The notes under the pieces: generated by a model | The model's input: only the letters and a program-made list of their open reading frames with translations | What the model was told of the DNA's origin: nothing | The model's database searches: none | Assembly (NCBI GenBank): GCA_024399065.1 | Contig: JAKSIB010000007.1 | Location: forward strand, 1-64,000 | Length of the DNA: 64,000 nucleotides | Direction: 5' to 3' | Origin: Fibrobacter sp. | Lineage (GTDB): Bacteria; Fibrobacterota; Fibrobacteria; Fibrobacterales; Fibrobacteraceae | Position numbers and translations under genes: made by a program | Shown: positions 15,540 through 23,851 of the stretch, in pieces | Layout: each line of letters opens with the position of its first letter | How positions within the stretch are numbered: the stretch's first letter is position 1

Positions 15540-16940
15540 ATGGCTTTAAAACCTTATCAAGAACCTAGAAAGCGCATCTCCCGCGCGGCAAGAATGCGCA
15601 ACCGCTGCATTGTTCTCGTTGTATTTGTTGCAATTTGTCTTGGAATCGGCTCCTGCATTTCCAAATGTGGAGATAACACCGGCTACGCCAAGGCCGAACG
15701 CGAATTTGGACAGGTTTTCGAACCTAAGGCCTCCCCTGCCGAGACCGATTCTGCCGCCCAGGCTACTCCGACTGAAACAGCTTCTGCCGAAAAGAAAACT
15801 GCAGAAAAGAAGTCCAGCGAGTCCATGAAACTGCCCAGGGCAACCGCCGAGGATCTGGAAAACACCCAGGCAACCATCGCCGCAGCAGTCTCCCCCGAAA
15901 ATCCGCCACAACCCGAAGTTATCGACAGCACCCACATCAAGAACCAGAAAGATGTGTACATGGCAGAAAAAATCGACAACCTACTCCGTCGTTTCAAGCC
16001 GGAAAACTCAATCATCCTCATGGTGGATGCCAAGACCAACGAAATTCTCGCCTGGGGCGAACGCAAGGACAATGCCGTCCAGAGCAAGCCCGACTACCTG
16101 ATCAGAAACACTTTCCCGGCAGCCTCCCTGGCAAAGACTATCACCATCGCTGCCGCCATGGACAACAACCGTTACGCTTTGAATACCCAGATTCCGCTGA
16201 TCGGTCACGCCCATCATTTGTACAAGAACCAGCTCCGCGTTCCCGCAAACTACCACGGTCCCACCGTCGACATGCAGGATGCCTACGCCCATTCCTACAA
16301 TCCTCCCCTGGCGCTCATCGGCATGGATGTCGGCGCAAGCAAGTTGAAGGAAGCCGCCCGCAAGCTGGGTTACAACATGAATTTCGGCGCAGGTCTTCCG
16401 GGCCGTTCCATTTTCGCCCCGCCTGACACTGGCTACGGTCTGGCAGAAGCCAGCTGCGGTTTCACCGACGCCACCACCCTTTCCCCTTTGCAGGCTGCCG
16501 CACAGGTCCGCGCCATCCTCATGAAGAAGCCGCTGGAAATTCCCTGGTCCCCGAACCTGAAGGGTTACGCACCTAAGGGACGCATCGCTCTTGATGTCGG
16601 CACCTTCAAGGAAAACACCTACTACGGTCTCCGTCAGGCAATGATCCGTTCCGTCACCCACGGCACCGCCCGCAAGAACATTTCTACAAAGCACATGGCC
16701 CGCAAGAACTACAACGCCTTGACCATCGGCGGAAAGACCGGTTCTCTGGACGGCAAGGATCCCAAGGGTCGTTACGACTGGTTCATGGGTTTCGCACAGT
16801 CCAAGGATGACCCCAGCAAGGCAATCATCCTGGTGGTGCTGCAGATTTACGATAATCAAGGTTTAAGACCACAACCCACTACCCAAGTAGCAGGAATGTT
16901 GATAAATTATTGGGCACATCAGAATTTGTGGAATAAATAG
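15540..16940 (+). CDS. Penicillin-binding-protein transpeptidase without other domains
   Basis: A 466-residue protein with a basic N-terminus, one membrane anchor (about residues 22-40), a Pro/Ala/Glu-rich linker to about 125 and a penicillin-binding transpeptidase domain. The three active-site motifs are present: S196-L-A-K199, S252-Y-N254 and K399-T-G401. It should cross-link peptidoglycan on the periplasmic face. There is no transglycosylase domain and no room for the pedestal/dimerisation domain of PBP2 or PBP3, so it does not fit the usual class B types; an OXA-like or peptidoglycan-remodelling role is possible. It begins 2 nt after orn and is followed by lgt 9 nt later. Confidence 0.85.
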   Translation: MALKPYQEPRKRISRAARMRNRCIVLVVFVAICLGIGSCISKCGDNTGYAKAEREFGQVFEPKASPAETDSAAQATPTETASAEKKTAEKKSSESMKLPRATAEDLENTQATIAAAVSPENPPQPEVIDSTHIKNQKDVYMAEKIDNLLRRFKPENSIILMVDAKTNEILAWGERKDNAVQSKPDYLIRNTFPAASLAKTITIAAAMDNNRYALNTQIPLIGHAHHLYKNQLRVPANYHGPTVDMQDAYAHSYNPPLALIGMDVGASKLKEAARKLGYNMNFGAGLPGRSIFAPPDTGYGLAEASCGFTDATTLSPLQAAAQVRAILMKKPLEIPWSPNLKGYAPKGRIALDVGTFKENTYYGLRQAMIRSVTHGTARKNISTKHMARKNYNALTIGGKTGSLDGKDPKGRYDWFMGFAQSKDDPSKAIILVVLQIYDNQGLRPQPTTQVAGMLINYWAHQNLWNK

Positions 16941-16949
16941 GAGAATAAA

Positions 16950-17828
16950 ATGGATTTGTCTTGGTGGAATTTGATTCCCACGTACTTTGACGGTACAGCC
17001 ATCGAATTGGGCAGTTTCCCCGTCCGTTGGTACGGCATCATGTACATCTTCGCTTTTGTCACCGCATACTTTACCATGTGGCGCATCAACAAGAAAGAAA
17101 ACATGGGCTACACCAAGGATCAGTTCGATAGTCTGTTCACCTGGATTATCGCAGGCATCATCATTGGCGCTCGCCTCGGCTACGTGTTCTTCTACAAGCC
17201 CGGCTACTACCTAGCCAACCCCATGGAAATCATCCTGCCCTTTACCCACGACGCCACCGGCACCCATTTTGCAGGCATCGCCGGCATGAGCTATCACGGC
17301 GGTTTGATTCTTGGAACCATCTTCACCTTCATCGGCCTGAAGAAGAACAAGATGGACGTTTGGAAGGGTTTGAATCTCTGCTTCCTGGTGGCACCTCTGG
17401 CATACACCTGGGGACGTTGGGGCAACTTCATTAACGGGGAACTTTTCGGAGAAGTCACTACCAGTGCCATCGGCATGTACTTCCCCCTGGCTCACGACAG
17501 TCCCTTGAGCAACCCCATCCTCCACCACCCCAGCCAGCTTTACGAAATGGTCTTCGAAGGCATTGTGCTGTTCGCACTTTTGTACAACTTGCGCCGCATT
17601 CCCTTGCTCCGCGACAAGATGCCCTGCCTTTACCTGATGGGTTACGGCATTTTCCGATTCTTCATTGAATTCTTCAGAAAGTCCGACGCACACCTGGGAC
17701 GCAACGACCTGTTCGGCATGAGCCGCGGCCAGACCCTCTGCAGCCTCATGATCCTCGGCGGCATCATCTGGATGGTTGTGCTAATCTACCGCGAAAGAAA
17801 AGGGAAAAGCGAAAAGGTTAAAGGTTAA
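16950..17828 (+). CDS. lgt: Prolipoprotein diacylglyceryl transferase
   Basis: Lgt moves diacylglycerol from phosphatidylglycerol to the lipobox cysteine of prolipoproteins in the inner membrane. The 292-residue protein has about seven membrane helices, the conserved SYHGGL segment and the signature GRWGNFINGELFGE, which carries the essential Arg and Asn. It fits with the many lipoproteins encoded nearby. AGGAGAATAAA precedes the ATG. The last residues (KSEKVKG) are read from a repeat-like AAGGTTAAAGG stretch and probably are not conserved. It ends the orn operon. Confidence 0.95.
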   Translation: MDLSWWNLIPTYFDGTAIELGSFPVRWYGIMYIFAFVTAYFTMWRINKKENMGYTKDQFDSLFTWIIAGIIIGARLGYVFFYKPGYYLANPMEIILPFTHDATGTHFAGIAGMSYHGGLILGTIFTFIGLKKNKMDVWKGLNLCFLVAPLAYTWGRWGNFINGELFGEVTTSAIGMYFPLAHDSPLSNPILHHPSQLYEMVFEGIVLFALLYNLRRIPLLRDKMPCLYLMGYGIFRFFIEFFRKSDAHLGRNDLFGMSRGQTLCSLMILGGIIWMVVLIYRERKGKSEKVKG

Positions 17829-17866
17829 AGACGAGAGACGAATCTCGTAATTCGTAATTCGTAATT
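17829..17866. repeat. Short intergenic repeats (taattcg units)
   Basis: This spacer holds gacgagagacgaatctcg and three copies of taattcg. A similar string (cataattcataatt) lies before tatD at about 56668-56690. Such low-complexity fillers appear to be dispersed in intergenic regions here. Confidence 0.45.
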
Positions 17867-17894
17867 AAAAAAAGCCCCGGTGGGGCTTTTTTTT
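17867..17894. terminator. Bidirectional terminator between lgt and pmbA
   Basis: AAAGCCCC (17871-17878) pairs with GGGGCTTT (17882-17889) across a 3-base loop, with A-runs before and T-runs after. It serves both convergent genes. Confidence 0.85.
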
Positions 17895-19222
17895 TATACG
17901 CTGACGCTGAGTTCGCTTACAGCCAGCGCAGGTACCTGGTAGCTGCTGAACTTATCCTTGTATTCATTACCCACTTCAACAATGTTCTGGATAATGTCGA
18001 AGAAGTTTCCGCTCAAGGTCACGCCATCCACCGGATGCTGGATTACGCCGTTTTCGCACCAGAAGCCGTGGGCACCCATGGAGAGTTCACCGCTAATGGC
18101 GTTACAGCCGGAACCACCTTCCAGGCGCACCACCAAGAGACACTTGGGGAACAGCTTCAGAAGTTCTGCGGTAGTCATGGTTCCCGGGGGAACCAGCAGG
18201 TTGTTAAAGCCGGTCACCATCTTGCTGCCGAAATCGCGAGCGCCGTTACCGGTAGTTTCGCAACCAGCCTTCGCTGCTGTTTCAAGATTGTAGAGGGCGC
18301 TATTGAAAACGCCATCCTTCACCACGTCCACGCGCTTGGCCACGCAACCTTCGGAGTCATAACGAATCTTGTGGGCAAACATGTCACCCTGAGGATCGTT
18401 GACGATAGAGAACTTTTCACCAGCAATCTTTTCGCCTTCCTTGCCGGCCAAGCGAGACTGCCCCTTCTGCATGGATTCTGCAATGAACGGACTGGTGTAC
18501 ATCCCGATGATTCGTGCGGAAACGCGTTCAGAGAACACCACCGGAATCTTGCCGCCTTCAATCTTCTTTGCACCGAAAAGTTCAGTAGCATAATCGGCAG
18601 TCTTGGAAGCAATTTCATCAATGCTGAATTCGCCCCAGTCTCGGCCAGACTTCACAAAGTTTCCCAGCTTCTTGATGCCGTCGCGGGAAGCCACTGCACC
18701 CGCCCCAGCGGAAGCGTAGTTGGACTTGCCCTTGTACATCAGGCCAGTGTTGTTTGCAATGACAGAAGATGCAGAACTCATATCCGCACCCAGGTACGGA
18801 ATGTTTTCAATTTCCTTGGACTTTGCAAAAGTCTGCTTTTCAAGTTCAATGCAGAAATCCTTCATCTGCTGAAGATTCAAGGATTCCAAAGCCGAATTGT
18901 AGTTGGGATAAGTATCCGGCATTTCCACAGCGTTAGGCAAAGTGATATCGATGGATTCTGTCCACTGGGTATGGCAAAGTGCATCCTTCAAAGTCTGGGC
19001 GATAGCATCCTTTGTCAAACGTTCCGTATAGGCATAGCCCGGATGGCCGTCCTTGATTACGCGAACACCCATACCCACGGAATCAGAAATTTCAGTGTTC
19101 TGAACCTGTCCCTGGAAAACGGACAATCCTTCAGAATGAGAAGTAGTAGCAATCACATCGTACTGTTCAGCCTGGCCCTTGGCCAAGTCACACATATAGG
19201 ATACAGCGTCAATAATGTTCAT
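17894..19222 (-). CDS. pmbA: PmbA/TldE-family metalloprotease subunit
   Basis: A 442-residue protein of the TldD/PmbA family. Family features seen are the N-terminal QNTEISDSVGMGVRVIKDGHPGYAYT segments, FSERVSARII, and the C-terminal GARDFGSKMVTG, SGELSMGAHGFWCENG and HPVDGVTLSGNFFDI. It lacks the HExxxH zinc site of TldD, which marks it as the PmbA (TldE) type. TldD-TldE complexes cleave unfolded peptides and mature some RiPPs; no tldD lies in the window. Its start overlaps the stop of the XRE gene (ATGA), so it is translated from that operon. Confidence 0.88.
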   Translation of the reverse strand: MNIIDAVSYMCDLAKGQAEQYDVIATTSHSEGLSVFQGQVQNTEISDSVGMGVRVIKDGHPGYAYTERLTKDAIAQTLKDALCHTQWTESIDITLPNAVEMPDTYPNYNSALESLNLQQMKDFCIELEKQTFAKSKEIENIPYLGADMSSASSVIANNTGLMYKGKSNYASAGAGAVASRDGIKKLGNFVKSGRDWGEFSIDEIASKTADYATELFGAKKIEGGKIPVVFSERVSARIIGMYTSPFIAESMQKGQSRLAGKEGEKIAGEKFSIVNDPQGDMFAHKIRYDSEGCVAKRVDVVKDGVFNSALYNLETAAKAGCETTGNGARDFGSKMVTGFNNLLVPPGTMTTAELLKLFPKCLLVVRLEGGSGCNAISGELSMGAHGFWCENGVIQHPVDGVTLSGNFFDIIQNIVEVGNEYKDKFSSYQVPALAVSELSVSV

Positions 19223-19494
19223 TTTAAGGTTCCAGGTTCAAGGTTCGAGGTTTCCGGAGCCGCAGCACGGCGGGCCTTGCGTTCCAGCATGGTCCAGTAG
19301 GCGGCAGGGCTACCCGTCACAGATTCAAGAGAAGTGGCAAGTTCGCGAGTAATGGGAGTAGTTCCTGCAATCAGGGATTCCAAAACTTCAAGGGAAACAC
19401 CGATACGACGGGCAAATTCAGCCTTGTCCATCTTGAGCCATTCAATGCCTTCCAAAATAGCCTGACCCGGTGTGGGCGTTCCATGTCTTGCCAT
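19219..19494 (-). CDS. Small XRE-type HTH regulator (HigA-like)
   Basis: A 91-residue protein with a helix-turn-helix (KAEFARRIGVSLEVLESLIAGTTPIT, residues 24-50) and the SPAAYWTMLERKAR end typical of HigA-type antitoxin/XRE proteins. No HigB-like toxin gene is next to it. AGAGGT precedes the ATG at 19494. The last ten residues (TSNLEPGTLK) come from a GAACCTTGAACCT-type repeat, so the native protein probably once ended earlier. It lies 17 nt after the AlgX-like gene and overlaps pmbA by 4 nt, forming a three-gene operon. Confidence 0.82.
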   Translation of the reverse strand: MARHGTPTPGQAILEGIEWLKMDKAEFARRIGVSLEVLESLIAGTTPITRELATSLESVTGSPAAYWTMLERKARRAAAPETSNLEPGTLK

Positions 19495-19511
19495 ACAAAC
19501 CTCTTACCAAA

Positions 19512-21089
19512 CTAAAATTCTACAGTCTTCCAGCCCTCGGCACCGAAACGTAAATCACGTTCCACGAATTCCCAAATCAAAAGTTTCTTGCCTTTGAGAA
19601 CTCCAGCCTTACGAGCCATCTTTTCACGTACTAAAGTACTTGCGCCACCATCGCTGACAATGCTTGCCACAGGACGCTTCATGTTCTTTGCAAAATGAGA
19701 AATCCAGCCTGCGTTTACCGGTGCGTCGGTCTGGTAAATACGGCTGAAGCTATCACCAAGAATCAAGATCTTGGACTTGCGGAAATCATCCTTAAACGGC
19801 ACACGGGTGGTGTCGCTATTTATTGAATCTCTTTCAGTCACTGTCTGCTGAGAAACCACATGGCCTGTAACCTGCTGCACCTTGAAGGTATTGAATTTGT
19901 TCAAGCCACTCATTTCACCAATGTCGCCCATACGGTCCGCCAAGCTATCAGAAGCAACGTAATCCATGGTTTCAGGGCCAAGATCCACTACACCATCAGC
20001 CATCATACGGCGAACCTTTACAGAAATCAAATCCGCCACAAGTTCCGCACCACGAGGAGTCCAATGGGTATCATCGTTCAGGTAAAGAGGGCCAAATTTG
20101 TCATCATCAATCTTTGCATTCCAAAGAGGTGTATAAAGATTCACTGTATTGAACCCAAGAGCCTTCAAAGTATCCAGGATTCTCTTTCCATGGCCGAACC
20201 GTGGTTCTGCCACTTTTGCGCCTTCATTTACAGAGAAAATATCCTTCCCCGTCAAAATTTCAGGATAAATGCTGGGCTTGCCAGGAACAACCACAACCAA
20301 AAGTTCCACATTCTTGGCCTTCAGCTGGTCACGGAATTTTGTAATGGCGGAAACCGGATTATCCAACTTTGCAGAACGAATATCCAACGGAGACGGTTGC
20401 ACAAGGAATTCCACATCCTGGCGATAGTACAACCACGGATCAGAATCGGCGTCCTTACCGCGGTCAGCCAGCACCACCTTTTCGCCTGGATCCTTCAGCA
20501 TCTTCCAAACCGCAAGCTGGTATCTGGGGCGTACCGCCAGAACCAAGGCATTTTCGTCTTCAACCTTCTTTTCGAAGGCACGAAGATAACGACTAGTCCA
20601 AATACCATAATGTTTAATATCGTGGAAAGCCTTCACCAAGGAGAATCCACTGAATTCTGCCACCACAGCTTTCAAGGCTGAGTCCACAGCTGGGAAAGTT
20701 TCCGGTTCATCTTCCAAGGCGGAGAGCAGAGTGTCCGCTTGTTTCAACAACTTGAATCCCGTTTCCCCGCTGTCCAGTTCTGCATAGGCATTCACGGTAA
20801 GTGCCGCAGATTCCAAATCCGAAAGGGAGCCAATCACCGGTTCAAGAGCATCAGATGTTTCCGCACCACCGGCAATCGCCTCCCGTGCCTCCTTCCAGCG
20901 AACAGAAAGCGTTTCGGCAGCAGCAGCCAAGTCCACCTGACGCTTAAAGGGAGTATAGACCAGGTCCTTGAAAATATCAAGGCTACGGAATCGTTTCTCG
21001 CCCTGCAGGTCCACCACCGTCTGCACCGTAAACGGAAGCAACAGCAACAAGGAGAACACAACAATAATTGCGATATAACGATTCTTCAT
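19512..21089 (-). CDS. AlgX/AlgJ-type SGNH-like acetyltransferase protein
   Basis: A 525-residue protein with one N-terminal membrane segment (residues 5-25) and a periplasmic region. The C-terminal half has an SGNH-like fold: VVVVPGKPSIYP, the NDDTHWTPRGAELVAD motif with catalytic-type Asp and His, and ILGDSFSRIY with the Ser. AlgJ/AlgX proteins O-acetylate exopolysaccharides, normally with an MBOAT partner (AlgI), which is not next to this gene. Function on a cell-surface glycan is inferred. The start follows a TATATTTG element by only 5 nt. It is the first gene of the operon with XRE and pmbA. Confidence 0.8.
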   Translation of the reverse strand: MKNRYIAIIVVFSLLLLLPFTVQTVVDLQGEKRFRSLDIFKDLVYTPFKRQVDLAAAAETLSVRWKEAREAIAGGAETSDALEPVIGSLSDLESAALTVNAYAELDSGETGFKLLKQADTLLSALEDEPETFPAVDSALKAVVAEFSGFSLVKAFHDIKHYGIWTSRYLRAFEKKVEDENALVLAVRPRYQLAVWKMLKDPGEKVVLADRGKDADSDPWLYYRQDVEFLVQPSPLDIRSAKLDNPVSAITKFRDQLKAKNVELLVVVVPGKPSIYPEILTGKDIFSVNEGAKVAEPRFGHGKRILDTLKALGFNTVNLYTPLWNAKIDDDKFGPLYLNDDTHWTPRGAELVADLISVKVRRMMADGVVDLGPETMDYVASDSLADRMGDIGEMSGLNKFNTFKVQQVTGHVVSQQTVTERDSINSDTTRVPFKDDFRKSKILILGDSFSRIYQTDAPVNAGWISHFAKNMKRPVASIVSDGGASTLVREKMARKAGVLKGKKLLIWEFVERDLRFGAEGWKTVEF

Positions 21090-21094
21090 ATAAC

Positions 21095-21102
21095 CAAATA
21101 TA
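21095..21102 (-). promoter_or_regulatory. TAnnTTTG promoter element of the AlgX-like gene
   Basis: The minus strand reads TATATTTG, ending 5 nt before the ATG at 21089. Confidence 0.55.
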
Positions 21103-21107
21103 CAAAA

Positions 21108-21137
21108 GGAGATCCCGGCTCGAGGGCCGGGATGACA
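21108..21137. repeat. REP-like palindrome
   Basis: The minus strand reads TGTCATCCCGGC, a short centre, and CCGGGATCTCC. A second copy with a different centre lies at 25957-25984. Here the element abuts the promoter of the AlgX-like gene. Confidence 0.65.
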
Positions 21138-21186
21138 ACAAAAAACGGACTGCCCATATATAATTGAAGGGCAATCCGCTTTTAAA

Positions 21187-21259
21187 TACTCGGTCCGCGA
21201 CTCGAACGCGGAGCTACTCCTTAGGAGGGAGTCGTTTTATCCTGTTAAACTAACCAAGC
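21187..21259 (-). tRNA. tRNA-Arg (anticodon CCU)
   Basis: A 73-nt cloverleaf on the minus strand: acceptor GCTTGGT/ACCGAGT with two G-U pairs, D stem GTTT/AAAC, anticodon stem ACTCC/GGAGT with loop CTCCTAA (anticodon at 21223-21225), and T arm CCGCG-TTCGAGT-CGCGG. The discriminator is A and CCA is not encoded. It reads AGG codons. Confidence 0.93.
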
Positions 21260-21307
21260 AGCTACTTGGCAACGCCAAAGCGGGCGAAAATATAGTAAAA
21301 AACAAGC

Positions 21308-23683
21308 TTACCGTCTAGAATGACCGCTCATCATAGCCAAAAGCTTGTCGGCGATTTCACCCCAGTGGTCCAGGGCAACCTTTGCAATTGCCGGGTCGTA
21401 CATGAGGCCGATGTTCTTTTCGATTTCATTTCGGCAGAAATCAAGGGACATGGCGTCACGGTAACAACGACGGCTAGTCATGGCGTCAATGGAGTCCGCA
21501 ATGGCAATCACGCGGGCGCCCAGGGGGATTTCGTCGCCGGCAACACCTTCCGGATAGCCGCGGCCATCGTAGCGTTCATGATGATGAAGCACAATCTGCA
21601 CCATTTCCTGGGTGTAGTTGGACTGCATCAAGATACGGGCGCCTATCACCGGATGCTGCTTGATCACGGCAAATTCCTCATCAGTCAGCTTGGAGGGCTT
21701 GCCGAGAATTGCATCGCTAACGCCCACCTTGCCAATATCATGAAGGATGGCCGCATCAGAAATCAACTGCTGGGTAGCTTCAGACAAACCTAGGTATTTA
21801 GCAAGCATTTCAGAAAGTTCCTGCACACGGTCGGAATGGTGAGCCGTGTAGGCATCCTTGGCTTCCTCAATGGAAATCAGGCAGGAGACAAGTTCCCTCA
21901 GGTTCTTGTTATCGCTGGTTTCGCGGCTTCTGTGGGAAGAAACCTTGTCGCGATACATGTTCAAGTCAGCCTCAAGTTTCCAGTCGCTAATGGACTTGCG
22001 AAGGCCGGTATCGTTCTTGAGAAAACTTTCACCCACGGCCATGGAGAGCCTGTACAAGGCGTTCTTATTGTATTCTTCCACGGCTCTGTCCAAACCGCAG
22101 CGGAGCTTGTAAACCTGGTCGCGGTTGGATTTTGCCAAAACCACAAATTCGTCACCGCCAATACGGAAGCACTTGCCCACTTCGCCGAAGGCTGCAGAAA
22201 TAGCATTACCTGCAGCCACGATCAGGGCGTCGCCAGCCAAATGGCCAAAGGTATCGTTGGTGTACTTCAGGCCGTTCACATCGATCATCACCATGACCCA
22301 GTCGGAATTACCATCTTCCAGGCGGCTAATGCGTCTCAGGTATTCATCGAAGGCCAAGCGGTTTTCCAAGCCGGTAAGGGTATCTGTAGTAGCGAGGTTC
22401 TGTAGCTGCTTGTTATAGACTTCAAGCTTGCTGTTGATTTCTTCAAGTTCAAAAGAGGTTTCGCGAATGAAGGTGGCCATTCGTGCAGCCAGAGGGAGCT
22501 TGGATTGCCTCTTGCTCTGAGTATCATGAACATTTTCTTCGACACGCCCCTCTCCTTCACGCATGGCGGCAATGACCAAGGTGATATTGTGCTGGTTCAG
22601 ATGACTCTTTTCACGAATAAATTCACCATGAGAGAAAAAGCCGGTACTTTCAGAAACACCCTTCAACGGCAAAAGTTCGTAAGTCGGTTCGTAGGCCGAC
22701 CAGAAAGCCTTACGGGCGGCACAGGAGAAAATATGCAAGACATCGGGTTTGAAAGCCTTGATTCGTTCACCTTCCTGGCGGATGGATTCCACAATGGTCT
22801 GAGGCTCGCCATAGGAAAGTCGTACGATGGATTCAACCTCTATGTCGGAGGACATCGTCAGAGATCCATCGGGATTACTGGCTGCAGGGGCTCGTACAAT
22901 CTGGGTTCCGTTATGCTCATAAAGCATGGGGAAATCCAGGGCGTTGTAAAAGAAATTCTCGTCGTTATTGATGTTCAGGTACTTGTGGTAAATATCGTAA
23001 GCGGGAACACCGCCCAGTTCGTACAAAATATTGCCAGAGGCCTTGGTCACGTGGAAATTTCTGCCGATAGGTTTCCAACCGCTAATCTTCGTGGACTCCA
23101 CGAAAAATTCCTCACCACCGTAGAACATGATGATAAGGCCATTGTGGTTAAATCCACCAACCGAAGAAAACACGCAGGAATTGGAACTTGTAATATCGGG
23201 GGAACATACGATGCCACCAAACATCTGGATATCCGGACGGAGGCCATCCATGCCATCGCAGAACAAAGTCGTCGAAAAGTCATTGATGGTGTAATGCATT
23301 TCGATGGCCTTCACCCAGGGATTACTTTCGGCATCAGCCACGATGCTTTGGGTAATGCGTTCCACCGACGTTGTTTTCAGGTCGTACTGGTAAATCTTGA
23401 ACTTGGAAGAGGACTTTTCGAAAATGGTGGCCGTCACGGAAATTTCCGGGGACAGTTCACAATCCTGGATATTTCCCGCAGTGGAGTTTCCGACCCAGGG
23501 TACTCCCGGGAATTCCTGCTCAATGGAAGTCCACACGGACTTCAGCAGTTCCTGGTCAATAATGGCAGTGTGGATATGAAAAAAAAGAGCGCCGACACCG
23601 TTGGTGTCATACCATTTCTTGAACTCAGACAGTTCTTTTTTAAAACTTGACGGATCGCTAAAAGCGAATACTCTTTTTTTCAT
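21308..23683 (-). CDS. FIST-GGDEF-HD-GYP signalling protein
   Basis: A 791-residue cytosolic protein without signal or membrane segments. Residues about 25-380 form a FIST sensor (FIST_N with GNSTAGNI and GMDGLRPDIQMFGG; FIST_C with ELGGVPAYDIY, FSCAARKAF and GVSESTGFFSHGEF). A coiled stretch leads to a GGDEF domain with an intact RIGGDEF site, and the end is an HD-GYP domain with HSDR, AILHDIGK and HHHERYDGRGYPEG. It can therefore in principle both make and degrade c-di-GMP under control of a small ligand, perhaps an amino acid. The start is preceded by GAGGTAA. It is a single-gene unit upstream of the tRNA. Confidence 0.9.
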   Translation of the reverse strand: MKKRVFAFSDPSSFKKELSEFKKWYDTNGVGALFFHIHTAIIDQELLKSVWTSIEQEFPGVPWVGNSTAGNIQDCELSPEISVTATIFEKSSSKFKIYQYDLKTTSVERITQSIVADAESNPWVKAIEMHYTINDFSTTLFCDGMDGLRPDIQMFGGIVCSPDITSSNSCVFSSVGGFNHNGLIIMFYGGEEFFVESTKISGWKPIGRNFHVTKASGNILYELGGVPAYDIYHKYLNINNDENFFYNALDFPMLYEHNGTQIVRAPAASNPDGSLTMSSDIEVESIVRLSYGEPQTIVESIRQEGERIKAFKPDVLHIFSCAARKAFWSAYEPTYELLPLKGVSESTGFFSHGEFIREKSHLNQHNITLVIAAMREGEGRVEENVHDTQSKRQSKLPLAARMATFIRETSFELEEINSKLEVYNKQLQNLATTDTLTGLENRLAFDEYLRRISRLEDGNSDWVMVMIDVNGLKYTNDTFGHLAGDALIVAAGNAISAAFGEVGKCFRIGGDEFVVLAKSNRDQVYKLRCGLDRAVEEYNKNALYRLSMAVGESFLKNDTGLRKSISDWKLEADLNMYRDKVSSHRSRETSDNKNLRELVSCLISIEEAKDAYTAHHSDRVQELSEMLAKYLGLSEATQQLISDAAILHDIGKVGVSDAILGKPSKLTDEEFAVIKQHPVIGARILMQSNYTQEMVQIVLHHHERYDGRGYPEGVAGDEIPLGARVIAIADSIDAMTSRRCYRDAMSLDFCRNEIEKNIGLMYDPAIAKVALDHWGEIADKLLAMMSGHSRR

Positions 23684-23836
23684 TCATTTACCTCGTTGGA
23701 GAAAAACAGAGTGCTGTCCTCCCCAACAGGAGCCGTCCGCCTTTCACTACAAAATTCTTACAACTAATATATATTGAAATTCTCCAAAATTCTGTTTTTT
23801 TCAAATTTTATAGTTCATCTTGGAATAAGACTTTTC

Positions 23837-23844
23837 TAGATTTG
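23837..23844 (+). promoter_or_regulatory. TAnnTTTG promoter element of metG
   Basis: TAGATTTG ends 7 nt before the ATG at 23852. Confidence 0.5.
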
Positions 23845-23851
23845 CCATCAT

